A stretch of 64,000 nt of DNA, taken from the NCBI RefSeq assembly GCF_032118995.1, contig NC_092648.1, forward strand, positions 5,471,001 through 5,535,000, given 5' to 3'. The notes under the pieces were generated by a model. That model did no database searches and was not told where the DNA came from. It saw only the letters and a program-made list of their open reading frames with translations. This DNA comes from Asterias amurensis. Taxonomy: Eukaryota > Echinodermata > Asteroidea > Forcipulatida > Asteriidae. The translations under genes were made by a program, and so were the position numbers. The stretch's first letter is position 1; every line of letters starts with the position of its first letter. Positions 11,501-20,397 of the stretch are shown one piece after another.

Positions 11501-11698
11501 GGCTAACAAAAATGTGTTTCTTATTTGACCAATGGTATCAATGAACAGTGGATATGCAAATTAGTCACGTTGGCTTGTGCCTCTCTGATATTAGACTGGT
11601 CCCCTGTCTTTATAATACACGCGCCTCGCAGTGTGACGTCGGGCCAATTTGATGCGCACATTTTTCGGTAAGGCATTAACCTTTTCCATGAAGACAAA
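11501..11698 (+). promoter_or_regulatory. possible promoter and 5' leader before the exon at 11699
   Basis: The stretch 11610-11680 has several CpG sites (ACACGCGCCTCGCAG, GACGTCGGGCCAATTTG) in otherwise CpG-poor DNA, including a TGACGT core. It lies just ahead of a well-placed ATG with a consensus donor 92 bases later. No TATA box is evident. The assignment is by position and composition. Confidence 0.35.
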
Positions 11699-11790
11699 AT
11701 GGCTGACAGCGAAAGACTCCAAATTTTCTCTACAGTTATTCCGTATTTGTTTGCCAATTTGGTTGGCGAAACCATTGCAAAGTCAGTGGG
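11699..11790 (+). CDS. probable first coding exon of a plus-strand gene
   Basis: The ATG stands in the context AAAATGG. Thirty codons follow, beginning MADSERLQIFS and containing a hydrophobic stretch VIPYLFANLVG. The frame ends two bases into a codon at a consensus donor, GG|GTGAGTTA. The next exon must therefore supply one base. The 230-nt exon at 17002 fits that phase and is open in exactly that frame. The protein was not recognised; the hydrophobic segment could be a membrane anchor or the core of a helical domain. The 5.2-kb intron between could hide further exons. Confidence 0.55.
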
Positions 11791-12052
11791 GTGAGTTAAT
11801 TATCAGTTATAGTATCTCTTGAAAGAGTCACCAAAGTGCATATGAGGTTTCAAAACAGCTAAAATGGTGCAAACACATAGCTTAAATTTTCAGTGAGTCG
11901 GTGGGCTTAACTCACTGTAGTGTTCGGTAGGGTTAACAGTTATGTGTGGCGGCAATCTTCGAAACACACGTGTCCTGACTGAAGCTCGTCTATTTCCAAC
12001 AGTTGTTATAAAGACAAAGACATTTAGAAGGGTTTATGGTGAGAAGACCGAC
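11791..12052 (+). other. start of the presumed intron
   Basis: No exon or repeat was recognised. The sequence follows the consensus donor at 11791. Confidence 0.35.
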
Positions 12053-12184
12053 GGAAATGTTTCCGTATGGCGCCACCACTTTTTCATTCGATATGAAATA
12101 ATATAGTACCTAATTTACCTCAATGAGATATCCCTTTTTGTAAAAAAGAGTGAAAAAGTGGTGGCGCCATACGGAAAGTTATCC
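12053..12184. mobile_element. hAT-type MITE, copy 2 (132 bp)
   Basis: The ends are GGAAATGTTTCCG and, from the right, GGATAACTTTCCG. The exact 8-bp direct repeat AGACCGAC flanks it at 12045-12052 and 12185-12192. It is palindromic with no ORF. Confidence 0.93.
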
Positions 12185-12286
12185 AGACCGACATTGAAAT
12201 GAATTTTCTGTTACTGAAATTATTTTCATTTTTGAGACATGCTGAATCATGTGAATTGACAACGGGAATTGACAATGGGAATTGAC

Positions 12287-12502
12287 AACTTTCTGTATCC
12301 TTTCACCACTTTTTCGTATGGTGCCACCACTTTTTCATTTGATATGAAATAATAGATGGATAACTTTCCGTATGGCGCCACCACTTTTTCACTCATTATT
12401 ACAAAAAGGGATAACTCATTGAGGTAAATTAGATACTATATTATTTCATTTCAAATGAAAAAGTGGTGGCGCCATCCGGAAACTTTTCCCGGAAAGTTAT
12501 CC
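12287..12502. mobile_element. nested pair of the same hAT-type MITE (copy 3)
   Basis: A complete element spans 12358-12489 (GGATAACTTTCC to GGAAACTTTTCC). It is bracketed by pieces of a second copy: TTTCTGTATCC...GGTGCCACCACTTTTTCA at 12290-12357 and GGAAAGTTATCC at 12491-12502. This looks like one copy inserted into another, with rearrangement of the outer left end. No clean target duplication was found for the inner copy. Confidence 0.75.
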
Positions 12503-12879
12503 GTAATTAATTGGGGAAACATAAAAGTTACACAGTGTACTCACTCTCCTACAAAAAGAAAGCTGTTCAAATCATTCGTAAAACTGGATACTTGGACATA
12601 CTACGCCACTGTATCATAGCCTTTGAAGGTCCTTAAACTTGTACAATGTAGAGTTGCACAATTTTAGTTTAAGTAAATTCATGTATAAATATAAAAGTTA
12701 ATGATCATTTAACCCTGTGTTCATCAGTCCATACGTATGCAACTTGTGCGATATCAAAAGGTGATTTGTAAACAAAATTAAACCAATTGCTCAATACTAC
12801 TCAAAACAAAATGAAAGATTGTTATTGGACTCAAAGTCAACATTTCAACAACATTTCTGAAATTTGAGGTAATGCTCAC
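12503..12879. other. intron sequence without recognised features
   Basis: AT-rich; no coding stretch, tRNA-like fold or repeat was recognised. Confidence 0.35.
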
Positions 12880-13134
12880 GCTGATTGATGTGAGGCAGTG
12901 TTTTTCAGATACATTACTTTGGACTCGTCGGGTTGTAAGTGTGCTGGCCCAATGCTAAAAAACACTGGCCTTGGGCCTAAATAAATGGGAAAAATGCAAC
13001 CACTACCCTCGCAGCAGTTACTCACTACCCTGGTAAAGGTGAGAAGTGTCTCGCTCATAGTCAAGGTTCGAACCCACACCCTGATGACTAAACAACCAAA
13101 ACTTGAATTTGATGTTTTACTTGGCCATGACACC
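12880..13134 (-). mobile_element. tRNA-Leu-derived SINE, copy 1
   Basis: Read on the minus strand from 13134, the head is GTGTCATGGCCAAGT, a tRNA A-box context. Next comes a leucine-like anticodon arm, AAATTCAAGTTTTGG (CAA in the loop). The B box GGGTTCGAACC lies near 13070. A roughly 170-base non-tRNA body follows. The acceptor stem does not close well, so this is a SINE rather than a working tRNA gene. A longer relative lies at 17795-18197. Confidence 0.75.
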
Positions 13135-13263
13135 CTTCTAAGAAGTCAATTTGTCCGATAGTTGTCCGATAGAATATACTTAAGGGTTCTAGGTCCAAGT
13201 CCAAGTAGCAATTTCTTGCCATTGAAACAACCATTCAATATTTAAACGTCCAAACATTCCGAT

Positions 13264-13654
13264 ATTAAAGGCACTGGATATCTTTGGTAATAATTGTCAA
13301 AGACTAGTCTTCTCACTTGTGGTATATCAACATATGCCTAAAATAACAAGCCTGTGAAAATTTGAACTCAATTGGTCTTCTAAGTTGCGAGAGATTAGTG
13401 GAACAAAAAACACCCTTGTCGCACAGGTTGTGTGCTTTCGATCAGATGCCTTGCTTGAATTGGAGACCTCAGGTGAGGTCTCAAAATTAATTCAAATATT
13501 TTAGTGAGAAACTACCTCTTTCTCATAAACTGTGTTACTTCAGAGGGAGCCTTTTTTTCACAAAGTTTTATACTATCAACAGCTCTCCATTGCTTATTAC
13601 CAAGTAAGTTTTTATCCTAAACAATTATTACTAATAGAACCCAGTGCCTTTTAA
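13264..13654. repeat. 380-bp palindromic repeat family, copy 2
   Basis: It begins GGCACTGGATATCTTTGGTAA and ends ...AATAGAACCCAGTGCC. It is more diverged than the copy at 11115 but keeps the GAGACCTCAGGTGAGGTCTC hairpin and TTCAGAGGGAGCC. Confidence 0.8.
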
Positions 13655-14129
13655 CATGGAGTGGAGTATTTTGGAGGATATGGGAGGGTCTTGAGATACT
13701 AGGGACTTGTCTTTTTTTTTTTTGCTGTATGTTTTTTTTGTTATTACTGTGAATCCTTGTTTTGTTAGTGTAAGGAAATAAATTTGCCCCTAAAAGTAAC
13801 TGACCCCCCAAAAAGTGTTTTTATTCTGTGCTAACGAGTTGAGTCATTCAAAAAGTCGAGACGCATGTTCTGCCCTTATTTGACAATTGGCCAAATGAAT
13901 GGTCCCAGCTTAAGTGTTACAGTTGGGGCACCCCAACTTTAGTTGGGATTGCAGTGAGGTTACCATCCAACTCAAAGTTTCCCAATGATTCCCATCCCCA
14001 CGAAAATGTGCAAGGCAGGCATGCCAGGAGCATAAACATTACTAGGCATTCTTCGCTTATACAGCTATCGCATGCCCTGCAAGTGGAGAATGGTAAATTT
14101 GGCCTAGATGGATATCAATGCTGTTCAGC
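13655..14129. other. intron sequence, no recognised gene
   Basis: Has a poly-T/GTTTTT stretch near 13710-13745 and otherwise nothing assignable. Confidence 0.35.
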
Positions 14130-14293
14130 AGGATGGAAATGGTGTAGAACTGGTAGTTGATCCAGCTATGCTGAGGTGTATTCAAGCATTCACCTGGAGG
14201 TGAACCTAAGCCACTGATGTCATCCAACCAGAGTGGAGATGGTGTTGGACTGGTAGTGATCCAGCTATGCTGAGGTGTATTCAAGCATTCACC
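14130..14293 (+). repeat. direct duplication of about 65 bp
   Basis: The block GATCCAGCTATGCTGAGGTG with the following TATTCAAGCATTCACC occurs at about 14159-14195 and again at 14257-14292. Both are preceded by related GGAGATGGTGTTGGACTGGTAG text. The period is 98 bases. Confidence 0.85.
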
Positions 14294-14350
14294 TTCAAGC
14301 AATCTAATCCACTGAATGCTGAGAGTGATGCAAGGGATGGATGGAATTGA

Positions 14351-14545
14351 TGATTACTCTGGTGGTCATCCCACCAGAGTGGTGATCATCACACCAGAGT
14401 GGTGGTCATCCCACCAGAGTGGTGGTCATCCCACCAGAGTGGTGGTCATCACACCAGAGTGGTGGTCATCCCACCAGAGTGGTGGTCATCCCACCAGAGT
14501 GGTGATCATCACACCAGAGTGGTGGTCATCCCACCAGAGTGGTGA
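14351..14545 (+). repeat. 20-bp minisatellite, about nine units
   Basis: The unit GGTGGTCATCCCACCAGAGT repeats in register from 14361, with a variant (GGTGATCATCACACCAGAGT) at intervals. Each unit holds a short inverted repeat (CCACC/GGTGG). The first arm at 14354 (ACTCTGGTGG) makes a hairpin with the first CCACCAGAGT. Confidence 0.95.
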
Positions 14546-15087
14546 AGTGAGACTATCAGACCTTGATGAGATCTGAAGAACCATCTAATGACAACATGTA
14601 TGAACAACAGTCACTCTCCAGAAAGGAACACAGCCACAGCCAAGAGAGCTAACAAAGCAGGACCAAAGATAACCTGTGTGATGGAACTACCCACCAGGAG
14701 TCTCTGAACAGCAACAGAACATGAGATTCATGCATAAAGACAAACCATCCAGCTCCCTGGAGCAACCTCTGCAGAGTTGGATTATGGGGACATGTTTTTG
14801 TGTGTATTTATTATACATCAAGGAGCATCTTAAACCACTCAGACATGTAAGATGGAGAACTCAATGTAATGACTGTAGTTTGAACATTCTTGTGCTGAAT
14901 GCCAAAATGGGAGAAAGATGAGGCATTGCATAGTGAGGTGCTTGGCACTGCATGTATCAATGTATAATTATGTTCAGTTTGCTGTAAAACCATATTATTG
15001 CTATAAAATGTAGAGTTTGTTCTTTGGGAGCTTGTTTTTATTCTACTCGATAAATAAAAAGCAAAAGTAGTACCGGTAGTCCTAGCC
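14546..15087. other. intron sequence, no recognised gene
   Basis: Two modest open frames here show no recognisable domain. Nothing else can be assigned. Confidence 0.3.
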
Positions 15088-15235
15088 AATGGGAGACTTT
15101 GGAACGCTAGGTGGCAGCAGACTTACCAGGTAAATTTCCATTGTTTATGTAGTTCTGAGCATGCGCACATTAGCGAGAACAATGGATTTTAACTGGTAAG
15201 TCTGCTGCCACCAAGCATCCCAAAAGTCTCCCATT
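15088..15235. mobile_element. foldback element of 148 bp
   Basis: The left arm is AATGGGAGACTTTGGAACGC then GGTGGCAGCAGACTTACCAG. The right arm is CTGGTAAGTCTGCTGCCACC then GCATCCCAAAAGTCTCCCATT, the near reverse complement. No ORF. Confidence 0.9.
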
Positions 15236-15740
15236 TCCTACCTTCCGTCAGGTAGACGTGAATATGGTAAAAGGTTGTTTTCAGAACTAAATAACTTCTT
15301 GAATTTCGAAATAAACTCCAAGATCTACAGCAAAGTAGATACCACAAACCGCAAACCGAATATACAAGTTTTGTGTGTATGTGGACTTAAGTGTTGTAGG
15401 ACAAAACTGCCAGGTTATTAACTTTAATTTATTTAACACTGATGTGTGATATGCACTGAATTGTCAACCTTCTAGCCTTTACTTGTTTTTTAGTAAAAAT
15501 AGCAGCACTCACGAAAGCAAAACTGTCTGGACTTCATCTAAGCATGTAATTCTCAATAAATAAATGTTTGTTCAACGTTGTCCATAAGACTCCTTTTCTT
15601 TCATGACTCAATTAGTACAGTTATTTGATAGTTATCATGTTAGTAGGCAAACCCATTAATTATCTACATTTCTAAGTTGACATGCTTTTACAGTCCCTTT
15701 TCTCAGGTAGGTTGTTACCAACCATCATTCATGATGAGCT
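15236..15740. other. intron sequence, no recognised feature
   Basis: AT-rich with no coding stretch or repeat that could be named. Confidence 0.3.
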
Positions 15741-16127
15741 TAAAAGCAGTGGACACTATTGGTATTATACTCAAAATAATTATTAGCATAAAACCTTTCT
15801 TGGTTGCAAATGATGGGGAGAGGTTGATAGTACAAAAACATTGTGAGAAACGGCTCCCTATGAAGTAATTTAGTTTTCGAGAAAGAAGTAATTTCCCACG
15901 AATTTGATTTTGAGACCTCAGGTTTAGAATTTGAGGTCTCGGAATCAAGCATCTAAAAGCACACAAGTTAGTGTGACAAGGGTGTTTTTTCTTTCATTAT
16001 TATCTCGCAACTTCGACGACTGATTGAGCTCAAATGTTCACAGGTTTGTTTTTTTATGCATTTTTGAGATACACCAAAGGAGAAGACTGTTCTTTGACAT
16101 ATACAAATAGTGTCCAGTGCATTTAAA
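15741..16127. repeat. 380-bp palindromic repeat family, copy 3
   Basis: Runs from AAAGCAGTGGACACTATTGG to CAAATAGTGTCCAGTGCATTT. It contains the family hairpin GAGACCTCAGG...TTGAGGTCTC and a GGCTCCCTATGAAG block, in the opposite orientation to the copy at 11115. Confidence 0.85.
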
Positions 16128-16362
16128 ATCTTATTTATTTTGACTATTTTTTAAAAACATTGTTTTGTTAGTTACCTTGCAGGCTGTCATTCATCAGTGT
16201 AGTCATGGTGCGGTGAATGCAATGCTGGAGCTGTCGTCTCGCTGGAAGATGTACCCCTCCCCTGATCCTACCATTACATGACAGAGAAGTGATATGAAGG
16301 TTGGAATTAAATGAGAAAAAAAATCTTACCAACCAAAAGGACTGACGGTACAAATGCAAAAA

Positions 16363-16445
16363 ATAGTTAATGGCCTGACGTTTCGACCCTAGCGGAGTCT
16401 TTGCTTCGAGAAAGACTTTGTTAGGGTTGAAACGTTATTTTAGTA
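16363..16445. repeat. hairpin GACGTTTCGACCCTAGC
   Basis: CTGACGTTTCGACCCTAGCG with GAGTCTTTG pairs with AAAGACTTTGTTAGGGTTGAAACG, closing on a small CTTCGAG loop. Such hairpins are common at ends of dispersed animal repeats; the parent element was not identified. Confidence 0.5.
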
Positions 16446-16494
16446 TGGTTTGATTTAGTGCACTCTTTCAATCGCTTAAAAGATTACTATCTAC

Positions 16495-16866
16495 TTAAAG
16501 GAACCTGTTGCCTTTGACCGGTCGAGTTGGTCTTTGAAAAGCGTTTGTAACTGTTTGTTATAAAATGCATAGTTAGAAAGATTTTTTAAAAGTAGAATAC
16601 AATGATCCACACAAATGTGCCTCGAAATTGTGTGGTTTTCCTTTTACTTTGAGAACTTACACGGTTGGCCATTTTGACTCCCATAAATTGCCGACCGTGT
16701 TAGACGACAAGGTAAAAAGAAAACCACACAATTTCGAGTCATACTTTTGTGGATCATTATATTCTACTTTTAAAATATCTTTCTAATCGTGCATTTTATA
16801 ACAAGCGGTTACAAATGCTTTTCAAAGACCAACTCGACTGTTCCAAGGCAAGGTTTTCCTTTAAAG
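16495..16866. mobile_element. foldback MITE of about 370 bp
   Basis: The arms reach nearly 180 bases. The left begins TTAAAGGAACCTGTTGCC, then GTCGAGTTGGTCTTTGAAAA. The right is the reverse complement, TTTTCAAAGACCAACTCGAC to GGTTTTCCTTTAA. Internal CATTTTGACTCCCATAAATTGCC marks the centre. No ORF. It lies 136 bases ahead of the exon at 17002. Confidence 0.92.
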
Positions 16867-17001
16867 TCAAAATACAGGATTGTTGTTTGCTTTGGGAGAA
16901 ATCATTCTTCCTGCAGAGGACCAACAAGCCATGCAAGTGTGGCAAATAGTTCAGTTTACCTTTATCAACTCCTGTTCTATAGTAATTTTTCTTGTGTACA
17001 G

Positions 17002-17231
17002 GTGTAGATGGTTGCCCAGGATATCTACCTCGTCTTGTTCTGGCAAAGTGAAAAAGATGAACCATTCATACAGTTGGGATGTCTTACTACTAGGATGGAC
17101 ATGGTCACCAGATGCATTGGACAGGAACCTTGACTTCTTCTCTGTGGTCAGTTCAGATATTCACGGGGAACCTTTTGTTTGGCTGAGCCATATTTTGGAG
17201 GAGCAGTCAGTCATTACCAAAGATAATGATG
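17002..17231 (+). CDS. possible internal exon of the plus-strand gene
   Basis: A 230-nt block follows TTTTTCTTGTGTACAG and ends at ATG|GTAAAA. One frame is open throughout: one base, 76 codons, one base. Its peptide contains MNHSYSWDVLLLGWTWSP, then LDFFSVVSSDIHGEPFVWLS. This frame is the one the 11699-11790 exon requires, and its end phase feeds the exon family at 17549 as E-RLSISKEI. No domain was recognised. A second frame is partly open (DIYLVLFWQSEKDEPFIQLG) but meets stops, so an old frameshift cannot be ruled out. Confidence 0.45.
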
Positions 17232-17548
17232 GTAAAAAGCTTCCCTTAAAATATTACTTGTTTATTTTAGGTGCTGTAGTTTTTGAGAAATGAGTAAAAC
17301 AATTTCACAGAAATAAATTTCATCTCGGTGAGACAAAACATTGCTCTGTGATTTTCACTTTTTTGTCAAAAACTTGACGACTAATGAAGCTGAAACTTTG
17401 TCTACGGAAAAATTGTATTACACATTTATTTACAGTGTTCATATCATGGCCAACAACTTGGTCTAAAAAAAATATCAAACCCTTAAACTGATAGATAATG
17501 TGTTTAAACATTCATTGTTGCAATTTGTGCATTTTGTTTGTGTTGCAG
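17232..17548 (+). other. short presumed intron
   Basis: Lies between GT at 17232 and the acceptor TTTGTGTTGCAG. Nothing else recognised. Confidence 0.4.
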
Positions 17549-17638
17549 AAAGGCTTAGCATCTCCAAAGAGATCGACCCATCAACATGTAGATTTCCAAA
17601 AACTAGCTTTTGATAGGAGCCGCATTCTCCAGTTAAAG
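17549..17638 (+). CDS. repeated-exon family, plus array, copy P1 (90 nt)
   Basis: Bounded by TTTGTGTTGCAG and AAAG|GTGAAT. It is open throughout in phase 0, where the peptide includes SPKRSTHQHVD. In the phase joining the 17002 exon it reads ERLSISKEIDPST and stops after 20 codons. It is the reference copy for six later plus-strand repeats and six minus-strand relatives at 42-50 kb. Which frame was the original coding one is unsettled. No protein family was recognised. Confidence 0.5.
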
Positions 17639-17794
17639 GTGAATTTCATATTTACTTCTGGTTCTAAACAGAGCTCTCCATTAATGTTCAGAATTGTTGT
17701 TGCTGTGTTGGGTTAACCAGAAGTAAATATGAGTCGATTTCTTGCAGCCTTAGAAATTAATCAAATATGTTTATATAATAATTAATAATAATTG
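17639..17794 (+). other. intron part of the repeated unit
   Basis: Begins GTGAATTTCATATTTACTTC, wording that recurs after the copies ending at 23761 and 24477, so intron and exon were duplicated together. Confidence 0.6.
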
Positions 17795-18197
17795 TGGCTT
17801 CTTATATAGCGCATATGACCGTCACTCAGTGACGCTCCTGGCGCTCTAACATACAGTAATTCCTGCAAGATGTGGGACTACGTTTTGAATTATGAGACTT
17901 AATTCTGATAGCACCATGTAATGTTTTACAATGTGCTGTGGCGCAAGTTGCTGCCGATCGGACCAGGAACACCGGGGCGAACCCCTTCTCTTTTCGATAA
18001 GTGCACTGGGTTCTTTTACATGCGTTACATATTGCATGGGACCAACGGCTTAACGTCCCTTCCGAAGGACGAAGCAATGGTGAAGTGTCTTGCTTAAGGA
18101 CGCAAGTGTCACGGCTGGGGATTCGAACCCACACTCTGCTGATCAGAAACACCAGAGTTTGAATTCGGTGCTCTTAACCGCTCGGCCACGACACTTC
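17795..18197 (-). mobile_element. tRNA-Leu-derived SINE, copy 2
   Basis: Read leftwards from 18197, the head is GTGTCGTGGCCGAGCGGTTA, a textbook A box. A leucine-type loop TTCAAAC follows (anticodon CAA position), then the B box GGGTTCGAATCC near 18120. The last bases of the tRNA part, GTGACAC, pair fairly with the 5' GTGTCGT. About 300 bases of body follow, with tail CGCTATATAAG-like text near 17800. The anticodon stem is mismatched, so it is unlikely to be a working tRNA. Confidence 0.85.
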
Positions 18198-18573
18198 CAT
18201 ATCTCTGGCAATCATTTCAGAGTTGATGGGTTCAGTTGTGGGTTTTTTTTTGTAGGGGTTCAAAGTGCTGCTGGGTTGGGTTTTTTTAGTTTGGGGTTTA
18301 AAAGATTTGTTTGAAAAGGAAGGTACGTTTGGGAAGGTTCCTGTTTAACTAAAATATCAGGACAAATTCTTAGCTGTTTGAAGTTTAAGGTGTGCATGTC
18401 ATTTTCTGGATTCATTTTATTTTGCGAGCATGTTTTACTGCTACTTTCAATAGCTTCCCCTTATTTGTGTTATTATTGAAAGTATTAATATATAGGTAAA
18501 AGCAAAACGTCTGCTTTAATGATAGTTTGAAACTCAAAATGTTGCAAATCGTTTGATTTTGTTTGTGTTGCAG
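18198..18573 (+). other. intron part of the repeated unit
   Basis: Contains AACTAAAATATCAGGACAAATTC-like text that recurs before later exon copies. No gene. Confidence 0.5.
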
Positions 18574-19043
18574 TCTTGTTGATTATCTCCAATTACATCT
18601 ACCCAGTAATAAGCAGATCTGTCCAAGACCAACCTTAGACCTAGGAGTCTCTTGACTGTTACTACACCAGGATGCTGCGTATGGCCCTAAACATCTCCTG
18701 GCAGGACCATGAGAAACTGCAATCTGTATGCTGGCCATAGACTACAGAAGAGATCAGCAAACACCGATTCAAGTTTGCTGAGCACTGTGTTTATCCCCTC
18801 TGAGCTTGTTGCTTGCCCAACCATCCTCTTGGAGCCCACTCAAGGCTAGGCTTCTTGTGGGAGAAGATGTATTTCCTTCAGAGACACCCTGAAACGAGGC
18901 ACCAGCTTGGCCAGCACTGATGAGGAACTATGGTCCTGCATGCTGGATCAACACATCTGGTCAAAGATCACTGGGCAGGCTCGTGCTATTACATGGCGCT
19001 CGACTCGATGATGAAGACGTAGGAGCTGCACTCTCCAGAAAAG
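18574..19043 (+). pseudogene. repeated-exon family, plus array, copy P2, split by a LINE fragment
   Basis: The exon starts after TTTGTGTTGCAG. It matches the family through TCTCCAATTACATCTACCCA and AGCAGATCTGTCCAAGACC, then breaks at 18647. The family sequence resumes at 19020 as GGAGCTGCACTCTCCAG and ends at AAAAG|GTGAAT. The hexamer TAGGAG stands on both sides (18642-18647 and 19020-19025), marking a target duplication. The first half also has in-frame stops. Confidence 0.75.
18648..19019 (+). mobile_element. LINE polymerase C-terminal fragment inserted into exon copy P2
   Basis: Decayed plus-strand translation gives LRMALNISWQDHEKLQS, then ISKHRFKFAEHC, then SELVAQPSSWSPLKA and LASTDEELWSCMLDQ across frame shifts. 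This matches the order seen in C-terminal regions of many LINEs (LRxxLNxxWxDH ... RxxxxGHC ... LLWxP ... DxxxLxxxMxDR). The 6-bp TAGGAG duplication borders it. It is 5'-truncated and broken. Confidence 0.75.
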
Positions 19044-19604
19044 GTGAATTCCCAAACACTGACCTGAATATTTAAACATGTTCAGAATGAAGCTGCCTGT
19101 GTAGAGCGCCTAATCAGTTGCCCTTGATAGCAGTATTTAGGTTTTGTTTTATGTTTGAATTTGAAAGATTTCGGGACGGTACCTCAGTGAGCTTCATGTT
19201 AAACCAAAATATCAAGATAAATCCTAACTGTTGGTAATTAGCGATTTCGACCTACATGTACTGTCAGAGGTTTTTTTATTCTGAGAGCGCATTAAAAAAA
19301 CATTAGGCCTATGTTGCTGCTTTCAAAGTTTAATCTTCAAATTTTTTTAATTGTTTGAAAGTACAAAAAACTAAAGGTAAAAGCAAGTTATCTGAAAACT
19401 CACTGATGAAAACATTAAGTTCATATCAGCACTACTCCATAGGAGAACCGTTTCATGTGTTTGCCGCCCCCTTGAGTAATAATGTTGTTTATTTTGATAG
19501 CAAAAAAAATAATATTCCTGTTGTGCATGAGTTCCACCAACTACTTTGTTTCTGTTCTCAATATTTCGTTGCTGCAAATTGTTTTTGATTTGTTTTTGTT
19601 GCAG
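19044..19604 (+). other. intron part of the repeated unit
   Basis: Holds recurring phrases such as CATGTTAAACCAAAATATCAAGA and GGTAAAAGCAAGTTATCTGA that reappear in the next introns. No gene. Confidence 0.55.
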
Positions 19605-19693
19605 AAAGGCTCAGCATCTCCAAAGTGATCTACCCATCAACGTAGATGTCAAAGACCAGCCTATGATAGAGGAGCTGCACTCTCCAGTTAAAG
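19605..19693 (+). CDS. repeated-exon family, plus array, copy P3 (89 nt)
   Basis: Bounded by TTTTTGTTGCAG and TTAAAG|GTGAAA. One frame is open throughout: KAQHLQSDLPINVDV then KDQPMIEELHSPVK. It differs from P1 by a single-base length change, so the frame open here is not the one open there. The frame continuing E-RLSISK stops after PST. It may be a transcribed exon or a relic. Confidence 0.45.
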
Positions 19694-20184
19694 GTGAAAT
19701 TCAGAAAACAAATTCTTGTAAATTTGCCCTAATGCCTAACATGGAGCTCTTTCATAATACCGGTAGTGCAGAACTTCACTACTGCTGTAGTTTTAAAATG
19801 TGAGTCATTTTCATTCAAAGATGTTTGATTGTGCACATGCCATTTGCTGGATTAGTTTTTATTCTGAGAGCTCATTGAAAAACCATATTGTTACTGCTTT
19901 CAGTGTTTATCTTCATTTAATGTTGATATTTTTGTACAAAAAAGTACAAAAAATGAACGTAAAAGCAAGTTATCTGAAAGCAAAATGTAGTTCACATCAT
20001 CACTAATTCGTAAGAGAACTGTTTTAGACTTTTGACCCCGCCCCCCCCCCCCCCCCTCAAAATACTGTTGCTCGTTTTGATTTCAAAAAAAAATCATATT
20101 TCTGTCTCATGAGTTCCTCCAACTATTTTTTTTGCCGTTTTCAATGTTTGGTTGCTTCAAATTGTTTGATTTGTTTTGTTGCAG
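19694..20184 (+). other. intron part of the repeated unit
   Basis: Contains GTGCACATGCCATTTGCTGG and TTATTCTGAGAGCTCATTGA, shared with later introns, plus a long poly-C run near 20039-20057. Confidence 0.6.
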
Positions 20185-20273
20185 AAAGGCTCAGCATCTC
20201 AAAAGAGATCTACCCATTATTGAAGATGTCAAAGACCAGCCTATGATAGAGGAGTTGCTCTCTCCAATTATAG
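20185..20273 (+). CDS. repeated-exon family, plus array, copy P4 (89 nt)
   Basis: Bounded by TTTTGTTGCAG and TATAG|GTGAAA. It is nearly the same as P3 and open in the same frame (KAQHLKRDLPIIEDV, then KDQPMIEELLSPI). P3 and P4 are the closest pair in the array, suggesting a recent duplication of one exon-intron unit of about 580 bases. Confidence 0.45.
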
Positions 20274-20397
20274 GTGAAACTCAGAGAAAAGAATTCTTGT
20301 TAAGTTGCCCAAAGGCCTAACATGGAGCTCTTTCATAATAGTGCGGAGTTTCACTGCTGCTCTAGTTTTAACTGAAAAGTTAATGTACCGTATTTTC

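Noticed and set aside
17795..18197. Functional tRNA-Leu gene
   Set aside because: The boxes are good, but the anticodon stem is mismatched and the unit continues into a SINE body.
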